From positions 142,310-206,309 of the forward strand of contig CALEDJ010000045.1 of assembly GCA_937951485.1 (NCBI GenBank): 64,000 nucleotides of DNA, in the 5' to 3' direction. The position numbers were made by a program, and so were the translations under genes. This DNA comes from an uncultured bacterium (GTDB taxonomy: Bacteria > Hydrogenedentota > Hydrogenedentia > Hydrogenedentales > CAILVY01). Below the pieces are notes generated by a model. It saw nothing but the letters and a program-made list of their open reading frames with translations, did not search any database and was not told the DNA's origin. The stretch's first letter is position 1, and each line of letters starts with the position of its first letter. Shown here in pieces: positions 25,123 to 33,652 of this stretch.

Positions 25123-26376
25123 TCAATTCCTGCGCGCGGCAAGTGTCTCGATGAATGCCTCGATGCGTGTCTTCACCTGTTCATCGGACCAGGCGCGCGA
25201 ATCGTTCATGTCGGCTTCGATCATCAGCGTGGGGATGTCGTGCTTTTCCATAAGCGCCTTGGCCAGTTCGTACTGACCGAAGGAATAGGCGCGGCAACTG
25301 CGGTTGGAATGCATGACGAAGCCGTCCAAGTGGAATTGCTTCACCATGCGGAGAAGATCGCGCTCCCGGTAGTCCAGCCCGTGGTTGATGTAACCGCCCA
25401 TGTAGGTGGCGGCCATGGTGCGCAGGCGGTCGTTGGGATCGCGCAGATGCTCCGGCGCCTGGTAGCAGAATCCTTCGGGATAAGTGGAAACCACAAGCGC
25501 CGTCTTGTAGGCGGCGAATTTTTCGGAAAGTTCCTTGATCTTGTACCAGATGGCGAGGTTGTCCCAGCCGAGCCGGAATGTTTCGCCCGGCACCGAGGCG
25601 ATGCCGGCTTCGATGCGTTGGCGGATTTCATCGCGGAGCAGTTCGTAGTATTCGATGCAGAGTTCCGTGCCGCGCAGGGTGACGATGGGCGCGAGATGGA
25701 TGAAGGTGTCGAAGGAATTCATGGGGGCGGGGCGGTGCGCGAGCATGCCCTGGATTTCCCGCCAGAGCGCCGCGGCCCGCTCGGAGATTTCCAGGGTCTC
25801 GTCCAGTTTGTCGCGGTCAATCGGCCTGCCCACAATTTCGCCGACGGACTGTATCATCGCCTCCAGTTGCGCTTTGACATAGTCAATGGCTTCGGGGCGG
25901 TCGTCGCCATACTGGTACGGCGCGTCAATGTAGATGAGGGGCACGTCAAAAATGCGCTGCAATTCCTGGTACCACTTGGTCACGGTGTCGCAGATATTGT
26001 TGCAGCAGACCAGCAGGTCGGGCTTGGGCAGGCCGCCGGGCACGGGGCTTTTTTTGGTGTAGATGGACCCGAAGTCTGTGCGGGCATAAGAGCAGAGGTC
26101 ACGGGAAAAACCCCGTTCCTCGGCGGCGGCGCACAGTTCGTCGGCGATGCGCGTGGCCCCGCACATGGCGGCGTGGTTTTCCGGGTAGATGGGAATGATG
26201 CCCGCGGCATAGAGGATTTCCACCGGCCCCCCGCTGGTGATCCATGCAATCTTCTGGTCCGTCCCCTCCGACATCTTGGCGATGCCGTAGTAGGTGGTCA
26301 TGATTTCCTTCATGCGCTTGTACGCCTGAATGGGTACGCGTTCCTGTTCCGTCATAAGGCTCTGTCTTTCTTTCAT
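25123..26376 (-). CDS. 2-hydroxyacyl-CoA dehydratase-type subunit
   Basis: This 417-residue protein belongs to the family of BcrB/BadE, BcrC/BadD and HgdA/HgdB. It begins with YKRMKEIMTTYYGIAKMSEG and then IAWITSGGPVEILYAAGIIPIYPENHAAMCGA, the signature of the N-terminal domain. The cysteines of the expected [4Fe-4S] site are in AAMCGA, LLVCCNNICD and MHSNRSCRAYSFGQ. These proteins dehydrate 2-hydroxyacyl-CoA or reduce benzoyl-CoA by one-electron chemistry after activation. A gggag site lies 9 nt before the ATG. The specific substrate is unknown. An inverted-repeat element in the 339-bp gap upstream separates it from the activator gene, which may break or weaken the operon. Confidence 0.88.
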   Translation of the reverse strand: MKERQSLMTEQERVPIQAYKRMKEIMTTYYGIAKMSEGTDQKIAWITSGGPVEILYAAGIIPIYPENHAAMCGATRIADELCAAAEERGFSRDLCSYARTDFGSIYTKKSPVPGGLPKPDLLVCCNNICDTVTKWYQELQRIFDVPLIYIDAPYQYGDDRPEAIDYVKAQLEAMIQSVGEIVGRPIDRDKLDETLEISERAAALWREIQGMLAHRPAPMNSFDTFIHLAPIVTLRGTELCIEYYELLRDEIRQRIEAGIASVPGETFRLGWDNLAIWYKIKELSEKFAAYKTALVVSTYPEGFCYQAPEHLRDPNDRLRTMAATYMGGYINHGLDYRERDLLRMVKQFHLDGFVMHSNRSCRAYSFGQYELAKALMEKHDIPTLMIEADMNDSRAWSDEQVKTRIEAFIETLAARRN

Positions 26377-26504
26377 GAGTTGTTGCTCCCGGGCAGCGCT
26401 TCAGCCGAATCGCGTAATGTTTTCTTTATTGTTTGGACAACCATGTTTTCGTTTCCTGTTTCAGGAAATCAGTACAAGACATTCGTGGGCATTCATACAA
26501 ATAA

Positions 26505-26670
26505 CCTCCCCCGGCGCTTCGCGCCACCCCCTTCAAAGGGGGATTTTGTAGCGAGATCCCGGGCAATGCCATATGTCTATAACAGCGCAAATATCTTAAT
26601 GCATGCAAATCCCCTTTGGGATATGAGAATGAAATCCCCCGTTGCAGGGGGCGTGGCGCAGCGCCGGGGG
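26505..26670. repeat. MITE-like element with 40-bp imperfect inverted arms
   Basis: The left arm (26505-26545, starting cctcccccggcgcttcgcg) is the reverse complement, with few mismatches, of the right arm (26631-26670, ending cgcagcgccggggg). Both carry a ccccct..agggggattt motif at the inner end. The 85-bp centre is AT-richer and non-coding. No target-site duplication is clear. It fills most of the 339-bp gap between the activator and dehydratase genes, where I saw no gene. It could fold into a long hairpin in RNA. Confidence 0.75.
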
Positions 26671-26715
26671 ATGCAAAAAAACAAAGGGCGTGATTCGACA
26701 ATTTGTGCTATTCCG

Positions 26716-27522
26716 TTATTGTATTGTGTTTTTATTTTCCGCGGCGTCGCGGGCGTAGAGCGCCGCGCCCAGGGCGCCGACTGTCTGCGGCTCTTCGGGG
26801 ATGACCACCGGCATGCCGGCGGCCTGCTCGATGCCGCGCACGACGCCGGAATTTTTCGCGACGCCGCCGGTCATCATCAACACCGGGGCCATGCCGACCC
26901 GCGACGCCAGCGCATACACGCGCTGGGTGATCGCGGCGCACAACCCCGCCAGAATGCGCGGCACGCTTTCCCCTTTGGCCAGCAGCGAGATGACCTCGCT
27001 TTCCGCAAAGACGGTGCAGGTGGAGGAAATGCGGGCGGGGGCATCGGCGGTGAGGGCGAGGGGGCCGATGGCCGCGAGGTCCACATCCAGCGTGCGCGCC
27101 ATGACCTCCAGAAAACGTCCCGTTCCCGCTGCGCATTTGTCGTTCATCTCGAATTTTTTGACCATGCCCTTCGCGTCCAGCGCAATGGCCTTGGAATCCT
27201 GGCCGCCGATGTCAATGACGGCGCGGACGCCTGGGTTGAGGGCGTGTGCCCCCCGCGCATGGCAGGTAATCTCCGTGACCGCTTTGAGGCGGCCCGCCAC
27301 ATTCTCGCGGCCGTAGCCTGTGGAGATGAGCGCGGCGATGGCGTCACGCGCGAGCCCCGCGTCGGCAAGCGCCTTCGCCACGACCGCGTCGGCGGCGGCC
27401 GCCAGGTTGCCCCCGCTGGGCAGCAGGGCGTGCGCGAGCACCGCGCCGTCGGCATCCACCAGCACCGCCTTGGTGGTGGCCGATCCGACATCCACGCCCG
27501 CAAAACAAGGTTTCACGCCCAT
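26716..27522 (-). CDS. BadF/BadG/HgdC-type ATP-dependent activator
   Basis: This 268-residue protein is the one-electron activator of 2-hydroxyacyl-CoA dehydratases. It has the ASKHA ATPase layout: GVDVGSATTKAVLVD at the N-terminus, VIDIGGQDSKAI near residue 103 and TGGVAKNSGVVRGIE near 215. The two cysteines that hold the [4Fe-4S] cluster between subunits of the homodimer are C130 (KCAAGTGRF) and C169 (SSTCTVFAESEV), close to Cys127 and Cys166 of A. fermentans HgdC. It couples ATP hydrolysis to transfer of a low-potential electron onto the dehydratase. The start overlaps the end of the upstream subunit gene by 10 nt, indicating translational coupling. It should be oxygen-sensitive. Confidence 0.95.
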   Translation of the reverse strand: MGVKPCFAGVDVGSATTKAVLVDADGAVLAHALLPSGGNLAAAADAVVAKALADAGLARDAIAALISTGYGRENVAGRLKAVTEITCHARGAHALNPGVRAVIDIGGQDSKAIALDAKGMVKKFEMNDKCAAGTGRFLEVMARTLDVDLAAIGPLALTADAPARISSTCTVFAESEVISLLAKGESVPRILAGLCAAITQRVYALASRVGMAPVLMMTGGVAKNSGVVRGIEQAAGMPVVIPEEPQTVGALGAALYARDAAENKNTIQ

Positions 27523-28664
27523 GACGCGACTCTTCCCCGGAGCATCTCCGCAAAAGCCTCGACGCGCGTGCGCAGTTGCGCCGGCGCAGGCAAGTGCTGT
27601 TCCACCTCGAGCAACAGTGTCGGCATTTCCGCCGCTTCCAGCGTGCGACTGATATACGGATAGTCAAAGAACCACGGGTCGCAGAACTTCGTGAGCAAAA
27701 AGACCACGCCGTCGGCCTGGGCCGCGCGGGCGCGGTCCAGCATGTGCTGCGCCGCGTCGAATCCCGGTTTGTGAAAAGCCGGACAGGGCGTCCGCGCGAG
27801 ATAGATTTCCGCCAACGATTCCAGCGGGTCGCCATCCGGCGGGTCCGGCAGAGAGAAAGACCGGGAACCCATGCAAAGATCGTCATCCACCACGGCGCAG
27901 CCGGATTCCTCGATGGCCTTGATGAAATCTGCGTTTTGGCAGACGCTGCCCGCCACCAGCACGGCGGGACGCGGCCCGGGCGTGTCTTCCGGGCATGCCG
28001 CCACCGCATCCGCCAGCCGCGTTATCAACTCCAGGTGCGCCTGTTTCTCCATGAAAAACGACGCCGTCACCACGGCCAGCATTTCCGACCCCGAGATGAC
28101 GCCCGGATGCGTGCGCCGCACCTCATAAAGCCGCCGCATTGCGGCGCGGTGTTTCTGATAGAGGCGGATGCTGTCCCACAACGCGTCATCGGCGACAGGC
28201 CCCGCAAGCGCCTCCACCGCCTGGCGCACCCGCTGCAACTCGCGGCGGAAAAAGGTCCGCGCGGGCGCGCCCTCGGTCTGCGTGGGCACGGACACGACGA
28301 TCACCGCCATCTCCGGGCGGTTGCGCCGCCAGAGATCGGCCACGTTCTGCATTGTATCGCAGGTATGCGAGAAGACCGCCAGCCGAAGAAAGTCGAACTC
28401 ATTGGCGAGCGCGCTGTCCAGCGCGCTTCGCGCGAAACTGCACGCATAGGGCTGGATGATTTCATCCGCCAGGGTTGCGCCGCCCTCCCGGCCCAGAATG
28501 CGCACGGGGAGATAGCCCGCCGCGTGGAACAACTCCTGCGGCGCATAGGAACACATGAACCCGGCCACCTTGCGCCCCGCATTCGCCGCCGCGCGCGCCG
28601 CGCCGTAGCCTTCCGCCGCCGCCGCCTGACACGCCGCCACTTCCGAAAATCTCGTTGTCGTCAT
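27513..28664 (-). CDS. 2-hydroxyacyl-CoA dehydratase-type subunit (second paralogue)
   Basis: This 383-residue protein starts at the ATG at 28662-28664 with gaaggg upstream; an ATG 8 codons earlier has no good site. It is a second member of the HgdB/BcrC family: GRKVAGFMCSYAPQELFHAAGYLPVRIL, then SCAFARSALD-type text (YACSFARSALD), HTCDTMQNVADLW, AGSVCQNADFIKAIEESG and FLLTKFCDPWFFDYP. Cysteines in HTCD, YACS and KFCD are candidates for its iron-sulfur cluster. It probably pairs with the 417-residue subunit as the two halves of the catalytic component. It is the first gene of the minus-strand cluster, ahead of the activator it overlaps. Confidence 0.88.
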   Translation of the reverse strand: MTTTRFSEVAACQAAAAEGYGAARAAANAGRKVAGFMCSYAPQELFHAAGYLPVRILGREGGATLADEIIQPYACSFARSALDSALANEFDFLRLAVFSHTCDTMQNVADLWRRNRPEMAVIVVSVPTQTEGAPARTFFRRELQRVRQAVEALAGPVADDALWDSIRLYQKHRAAMRRLYEVRRTHPGVISGSEMLAVVTASFFMEKQAHLELITRLADAVAACPEDTPGPRPAVLVAGSVCQNADFIKAIEESGCAVVDDDLCMGSRSFSLPDPPDGDPLESLAEIYLARTPCPAFHKPGFDAAQHMLDRARAAQADGVVFLLTKFCDPWFFDYPYISRTLEAAEMPTLLLEVEQHLPAPAQLRTRVEAFAEMLRGRVASWA

Positions 28665-28975
28665 CAGCCCTTCTTTCTTTGGTTTCAACGATTCATTCCA
28701 GTGACGTGACCTTGGATGTTAACACGTCACCCCTTTTTGTGTCATTTCAGCAGATTGAAGAAAATATTGTTCCTGAACCCGTCGTTGCGAGTCCGTCACC
28801 GCCTTCGGCGGCAATCGGCTGAAGAAAGGAAACGCACTTTCTTGGCAATCCAACAATTTGAGCCTGCCCGCCAACCCTGAATCCTCGTCATTGTGAGCGA
28901 AACGAAGCAATCTCCGATATCATGAGGTCGCCGTTGTTTCAGATTGCGCCGCACCGCTCGCAATAATGACTTCCG

Positions 28976-29062
28976 CTGTGGCCGGTCTCCTGACCGCGCC
29001 ACACATCCGACCGCAGGTCTCCATCTTTCAGTTGTGGCACGGTCTGGAGACCGGCCACAACA
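28976..29062 (-). repeat. Dispersed GGAGACCGGCCACA repeat with inverted halves
   Basis: This segment holds tgtggccggtctcctgac at 28976-28993, ccgaccgcaggtctcc at 29007-29022 and ggtctggagaccggccaca at 29041-29059. It is a diverged, opposite-strand copy of the repeats at 15306-15456, and its two ends form an inverted repeat. It occupies the 438-bp gap 28665-29102 between the URO-D family gene and the dehydratase cluster; I saw no gene in the rest of that gap. Confidence 0.7.
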
Positions 29063-29102
29063 ACGATAAATATCGGGATTTCGCGCCGGGGTCCCCTGCA
29101 TG

Positions 29103-30188
29103 TTACGCCGTGAACCGGCGGCCTTCGTCCAACATTGTCAGGTAATTGTCCAGCGGGATGTAATTGGCCACGCTGTTGCCGGTGCCCAGCACGTAGCCGC
29201 CGCCGGGATGGCATGCTTCCAGGGTCTTCCGTACCCGTTTGCGGACCGCCGCTTCGTCTGCTCGACACAGGAAATCCACATCAATCCCGCCGAGGATGGC
29301 GATGCGGTCGCCATATTGACGTTTCGCCTCCACCACATCCTCAATAACGTCTTCAAAGGAGTGTTTTGCGTCAATGCGCACATCCTCGATCAGGTCTTCC
29401 ATGATGGCGCGCAGATTGCCGCAGGAATGCAGCAGGTACGGCCGGCCCGCCGCGTGCGCCATCGCCGCCATTTCCCTGTGGCCGGGCAGCACGAATTCCC
29501 GCATGTCCGCCGGGCTGATCAGCGTGCCGGTGCGGAATCCCATGTCGTCGCTGCCCCAGATAATACCGACCCGATCGAACTGCAGCAGCCGTTTCAGAAA
29601 TACACGGTAATACGCCTGAACGCGGTCCCTGATCGCGGCCACAAGGTCCCGGTTTTCGCACAACGCCACGCACAGGGTCTCGTAGCCCATCAACCAAGAG
29701 AGATGCTCCGCGAAGTGCGCGAAGCCGCCGCTGCCCATGATGCACATGTTCTCGGGGAGGTGTTCCGAGAGCCATTCCAGCCCGGCCGTCGAAGCCTTGG
29801 CGGCGTCCGGCCACGGATATGCCTCGAACGTCTCCCAGGAAGTGATTGGCCCCTGGTGAAGATTTACAAAACTGCGGCCCGGCTCCCGCGCCAGCGGCGC
29901 GGTATCCTGCGTTGTGGCGTAATGCAGCAACCATTCCTGGCCCTCCAGGCTGTAGCGGACATAATCGTAACCGAGGAAAGACTGGAGGATGATCTGCTTG
30001 CGCAGGGGGAAAAACCGGTCGCTGCGGTCCACCCCCTCGAGCAGGCCGAAACGTTCGCAGACCGCGTCCTGAACTTCGGGGTCAAGGAACAACTCTATGT
30101 GATACACGCGGTCTGGTTCGCCCTCGCGAAGAATGCAGCGCCGCAATCCATGCCAATCCGGCGTAACCGCGCGTGAAAACGTATTCAC
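29103..30188 (-). CDS. URO-D family protein (methyltransferase-type)
   Basis: This 361-residue protein starts at GTG 30186-30188, 7 nt after aaggg; a TTG codon sits just upstream. It resembles the uroporphyrinogen decarboxylase superfamily, which includes heme URO-D and corrinoid:CoM methyltransferases (MtaA/CmuA). The segment YLLHSCGNLRAIMEDLI, HxCG-type, matches two zinc ligands of the methyltransferase branch. The third ligand is usually a cysteine in a GxGC turn; here the equivalent appears to be VLGTGNSVANYIP with Asn. It also has GGIDVDFL and TGTLISPADMREFVLP. There are no neighbouring heme or corrinoid genes. It is better read as a methyltransferase-like homologue than as HemE, with substrate unknown. 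Confidence 0.8.
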   Translation of the reverse strand: MNTFSRAVTPDWHGLRRCILREGEPDRVYHIELFLDPEVQDAVCERFGLLEGVDRSDRFFPLRKQIILQSFLGYDYVRYSLEGQEWLLHYATTQDTAPLAREPGRSFVNLHQGPITSWETFEAYPWPDAAKASTAGLEWLSEHLPENMCIMGSGGFAHFAEHLSWLMGYETLCVALCENRDLVAAIRDRVQAYYRVFLKRLLQFDRVGIIWGSDDMGFRTGTLISPADMREFVLPGHREMAAMAHAAGRPYLLHSCGNLRAIMEDLIEDVRIDAKHSFEDVIEDVVEAKRQYGDRIAILGGIDVDFLCRADEAAVRKRVRKTLEACHPGGGYVLGTGNSVANYIPLDNYLTMLDEGRRFTA

Positions 30189-30448
30189 CAATCTGCCCTT
30201 ACCCGTCCTGCGTATGCCTCGCCTTTCGGCGTCCCCGGCCGCCCGAACGCAAAGAATCTATCAGACTGTACTGAAATGATCAAGTGTGACGGGAGGGATT
30301 TGCGCAATGTTCTTCTCTTCAAGGACTGTTGGCATCAAAACAACATGGGACTTTGATATGAAGACGCATTATAGGGATCATGTCGCGAATGCCTGCCTGG
30401 ATGGGAATAAAGTTGCAACAGGAAAGGTTGTGCTGGTAGGTTAAGTCT

Positions 30449-30859
30449 ATGTTCGAAAAGCGCAAAACAGGTATGCTCCTGATGGCGTTCTGGAGCGTGT
30501 TCAGTTGCAATCCCGCGATGCAGGGGATGGTGCTGTGCATTGCCGAAGAAGGTCATGTAGCACTCGAATTTCCCCCGCTCGGCGGGTGCAGCATGGCCGA
30601 AGAACAATCCGACGCCACGCCTGATTCGCCAGAGCGGAGCATGAAACAATGCGGCGCATGCACTGATGTCCCTCTTCCGGTTTCACAGGGCGACTTTCTG
30701 GGGACTGGGCCGCGTGCCGGTCATGACAAGGCACAATGGCCGATGATAAGTGTTGCGGAGGAACCAGAAAGCATTCATCTGCCGCCGATACTGTCTTTGC
30801 GTTTCCCCCCCAATCTGGAGACAAATGCGCTCCTGCGCGCCACCATTCTTATCATTTGA
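30449..30859 (+). CDS. Small exported Cys-rich protein ahead of metal-efflux operon
   Basis: The 136-residue frame lies 90 nt upstream of the TolC-like gene in the same direction. Its N-terminus (TGMLLMAFWSVFSCNPAMQG) looks like a signal peptide. Distinctive phrases are HVALEFPPLGGCSM and QCGACTDVPLP, and the C-terminus is hydrophobic. The two-cysteine CGAC motif and additional cysteines suggest metal binding. Small Cys-containing proteins of this type precede heavy-metal RND operons in some bacteria, but I cannot name the family. The start is uncertain: 30449 or the ATG at 30473 both fit. The 258-bp gap upstream holds no gene. Confidence 0.6.
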   Translation: MFEKRKTGMLLMAFWSVFSCNPAMQGMVLCIAEEGHVALEFPPLGGCSMAEEQSDATPDSPERSMKQCGACTDVPLPVSQGDFLGTGPRAGHDKAQWPMISVAEEPESIHLPPILSLRFPPNLETNALLRATILII

Positions 30860-30949
30860 TACCTTTCCTCCCTCCTTCGAAAAACGTTTGAAACCCGTCT
30901 CCCGTACGTTTTCATGTGAATGGCATGTGAATGCAGGAAATGTCCAACA

Positions 30950-32233
30950 ATGCTTCTTTCACCATTTTACTTGCTGGCGGTCTTTCTCGCATCGGGTTTG
31001 ACAGAAACCAGGCCATTGCCTGAGGAGCAATCTGTTTCGCTCTCATTGCGTGGGGCGCTGGGCCGCGCCCTGGAACATAGTCCGTCGCTCGCCGCTTTTG
31101 CCTGGGAACTCCGGGCGGCCGAGGCGCGGCTCCTCCAGGCCGGACTCCGGCCCAATCCGGAAATAGCGTTTGAATTCGAGGACATCGGCGCAGGAAGCGA
31201 GGATGCACAAGGCACGATTCTGGTGTCACAGAGGATTGAAATAAACGGTAAACGTGCGGCGCGCAAGCGGCTGGCGCAGTCCGAGCAAGATTTGAGCCGC
31301 TGGGATTACGAGCGGGTGCGCGCAGACGTGCTCGAGCAGACAGCGACCGCGTTTATCGAGACATTGGGCGCTCAGGAACGCCAGAATCTGGCTGTTGACC
31401 TGGTGCGGCTCTCGGAGGCGGTTGCGAAGACCATTGGTCTGCGGGTTTCGGCAGGTCGCGTTTCACCGCTGGAGGCAGACCGGGCCAGCATTTTGTTGTC
31501 GCTGGCGCAACTTGATGTTGAAGATGCCGCCGACGTTCTTTGGGCCGCCCGGCGCCGACTGGCGGCGAACTGGGGCGAAACAGCGCCGGATTTCGAGGTC
31601 GTGTCTGGCCGCTTTGACACTTTGCAACCATTGCCCTCGTACGAGTCGCTGCGCGCGAAGGCGGCAGAAACCCCGGACCTGGCGCGGTGGGACGCTGAAA
31701 TCCAGCGGAGCCATGCCGGCTTGGCATTGGCGCAATCAGAACGTGTGGCGGACCCCACCCTGAGATTTGGTTTCTGGAACATGGGGGTTGCCTCGCGGGC
31801 GCGCAAAAGCGGCCTGGTGCTGGGTTTCTCGATTCCTCTGCCGCTCTTCGACCGGAACCAAGGGCGAATCCGCGAAGCGGAGCACCTGGTTCGGAGAACA
31901 AACGAAGAACGCCGCGCGGCAGAGGTGGCGCACCAGACGGATTTGTTTGGCGCATATCAAGCGGCTCAAGTGGCTTATCGTCGCGCCATCCAGTTGAAAG
32001 AATCCATCCTGCCCGATGCGGAATCGCTCAGTGAACGTATTCGGGAAGGCTATTCCCACGGCAAGTTCGGCTACCTCGAGGTGCTGGACGCGGAGCGCGC
32101 CCTCTTTGAATTGCGCACGCAATACCTCGATGCCCTCATCCAATACCACGGCGCGGTGCTGCGCATGCAACGTTTGACGATGACGGGTTTTTTCCATCTG
32201 GAAAATGAAGAAGACAAGGGCTTATCCGAATGA
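30950..32233 (+). CDS. TolC-family outer-membrane efflux channel
   Basis: This 427-residue protein starts at ATG 30950 (aggaaa site), which gives a signal peptide (LLSPFYLLAVFLASGLTET). It has the internal duplication of TolC-family proteins: two long coiled-coil helices at about 125-215 and 320-410, each with the LxxAxxxxxxxL pattern (RLSEAVAKTIGLRVSAGRVS; SLSERIREGYSHGKFGYLEV) and a strand pair (PNPEIAFEFED; DPTLRFGF). In heavy-metal pumps it trimerises as the outer-membrane duct joined to the periplasmic adaptor and RND pump. Its stop overlaps the adaptor start (ATGA at 32230-32233), so the operon is translationally coupled. Confidence 0.93.
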   Translation: MLLSPFYLLAVFLASGLTETRPLPEEQSVSLSLRGALGRALEHSPSLAAFAWELRAAEARLLQAGLRPNPEIAFEFEDIGAGSEDAQGTILVSQRIEINGKRAARKRLAQSEQDLSRWDYERVRADVLEQTATAFIETLGAQERQNLAVDLVRLSEAVAKTIGLRVSAGRVSPLEADRASILLSLAQLDVEDAADVLWAARRRLAANWGETAPDFEVVSGRFDTLQPLPSYESLRAKAAETPDLARWDAEIQRSHAGLALAQSERVADPTLRFGFWNMGVASRARKSGLVLGFSIPLPLFDRNQGRIREAEHLVRRTNEERRAAEVAHQTDLFGAYQAAQVAYRRAIQLKESILPDAESLSERIREGYSHGKFGYLEVLDAERALFELRTQYLDALIQYHGAVLRMQRLTMTGFFHLENEEDKGLSE

Positions 32234-33630
32234 ATATGAAATTATGGTTGTTGTGCGTTTTGGCTGGGACAGCCGGCGCAATCCTTGCGCTTGGATTGCG
32301 CGAAGCGTCGTTCCGTCTTCAAAAAAGCGTCCTGCCGCCCGGAAATACGATTGATGAATCCTGTCTCCTGGCACAAGCGGGTGAGACCTGCGGGGATGTC
32401 CGTGAGGAACATGGGGGAGAGAATGGCATCCATTCCTACTGCGGCCCTGGAATGGGTCTAACCATGTCTCTTGACGAAGTCCTGGCGGTGCGCTGCGAAC
32501 ATGCCGTGCTTGCCTATCGCTGCGACCAGTGCCGGTATGAGATAGGTGTGGTCGCTGTGCCACCGGAAATATCGGGGGTTGCTGAAAACGAGCGATTGGT
32601 CGCCTTTGATGTCTTGAAGCGGCGGCGGCTGAGCTCCGTCCATAGCTTCACGGGGGAAGTAAAATTCAATGAGTTGCGCACTGTCCGGGTCAGTTCGCCG
32701 ATGCCGGGCATTCTGCGCGCGCTGAATGTTCAGCCGGGCGAGGCGGTTGCTCGGGACCAGGTGCTGTTTGAACTGGAGAGCGCGGAGATCAGTCAGTTGC
32801 TGGGGGAATACTTCGGAAATCGCACCCTGACGGAGATTGCCCGCAAGAATTACCTTCGTGAGAAGGACCTTCATGAGAAAGGTATTTCCGCCGAAAAAGA
32901 GATGCTCGATGCATGGATAGAATACGCGCAGTTTGAGGCGCGTCTCCGGACCGTCCGGCAGCAGTTGGCGGCCTTGGGGGTGGACGACGCTCAGATTCGA
33001 AATCATGACCAAGAGCCAGACGCGCCGTTTCGTATGGCGATCCGGGCGCCGCAGGAGGGGGTGGTAGTGTCGGTGCAGCGCACCGCCGGTCAGGTGACAG
33101 GGCCGGATGAACCTGTGTTAATCCTCTCCGATTTGGACACTTTGTGGGTACAGACGGACCTTTACGAACGGGATGTGCATCGTGTGTGGCCGCGGAACCT
33201 GTCTGGCGGCCAAGCGGCCGTGCGCACCGCGGCCTATCCGGATCATGTGTTTCAGGGCGTGGTGGGCTACCTTGACAACGTCATGGGTGAGACAACGCGG
33301 ACGGTGAAACTGCGCGTCGAGGTTGATAATACAAATCGGCTGCTGCGTCCGGGAATGTTCTGTTCGGTGGAACTCCCCGCGGAACCGGAGGACGAAGTGC
33401 TGGCCGCACCCCGAGAGGCCGTGCTTCAGGATGAGGGCATGACGTTTCTTTTTGCGCATCTTCAGGACCACTATTACGTGCGCCGCCCTGTCAAAACGGG
33501 GCGTATGTTCGGCGACTGGATCGAAATCCTTGAAGGTGCGGCGGCCGGACAGACGATCGTGACACAAGGAGCCTTTCTGCTGAAGTCCGATATCCTGCGC
33601 GAGAAACTGGGCGCCGGATGTGCGGATTGA
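32230..33630 (+). CDS. HlyD-type periplasmic adaptor of metal efflux pump (CzcB-like)
   Basis: This 466-residue membrane-fusion protein has an N-terminal anchor helix (LWLLCVLAGTAGAILALGL). A Cys/His-rich segment follows at about 45-110 with CGDVREEHGG, YCGPGMG, RCEHAVLAYRCDQCRYEIGVV, an extra putative metal site also found in CzcB-type adaptors. Then come the barrel-sandwich hybrid (FNELRTVRVSSPMPGILRAL), a helical hairpin (about 195-250), a beta-barrel domain (TLWVQTDLYERDVHRV) and a membrane-proximal domain. It links the RND pump to the outer-membrane channel and may hand metal ions over. The product overlaps neighbours at both ends, so all three pump genes should be produced together. Confidence 0.93.
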   Translation: MNMKLWLLCVLAGTAGAILALGLREASFRLQKSVLPPGNTIDESCLLAQAGETCGDVREEHGGENGIHSYCGPGMGLTMSLDEVLAVRCEHAVLAYRCDQCRYEIGVVAVPPEISGVAENERLVAFDVLKRRRLSSVHSFTGEVKFNELRTVRVSSPMPGILRALNVQPGEAVARDQVLFELESAEISQLLGEYFGNRTLTEIARKNYLREKDLHEKGISAEKEMLDAWIEYAQFEARLRTVRQQLAALGVDDAQIRNHDQEPDAPFRMAIRAPQEGVVVSVQRTAGQVTGPDEPVLILSDLDTLWVQTDLYERDVHRVWPRNLSGGQAAVRTAAYPDHVFQGVVGYLDNVMGETTRTVKLRVEVDNTNRLLRPGMFCSVELPAEPEDEVLAAPREAVLQDEGMTFLFAHLQDHYYVRRPVKTGRMFGDWIEILEGAAAGQTIVTQGAFLLKSDILREKLGAGCAD

Positions 33631-33652
33631 GCACTGTGGGGATCATATCGCT

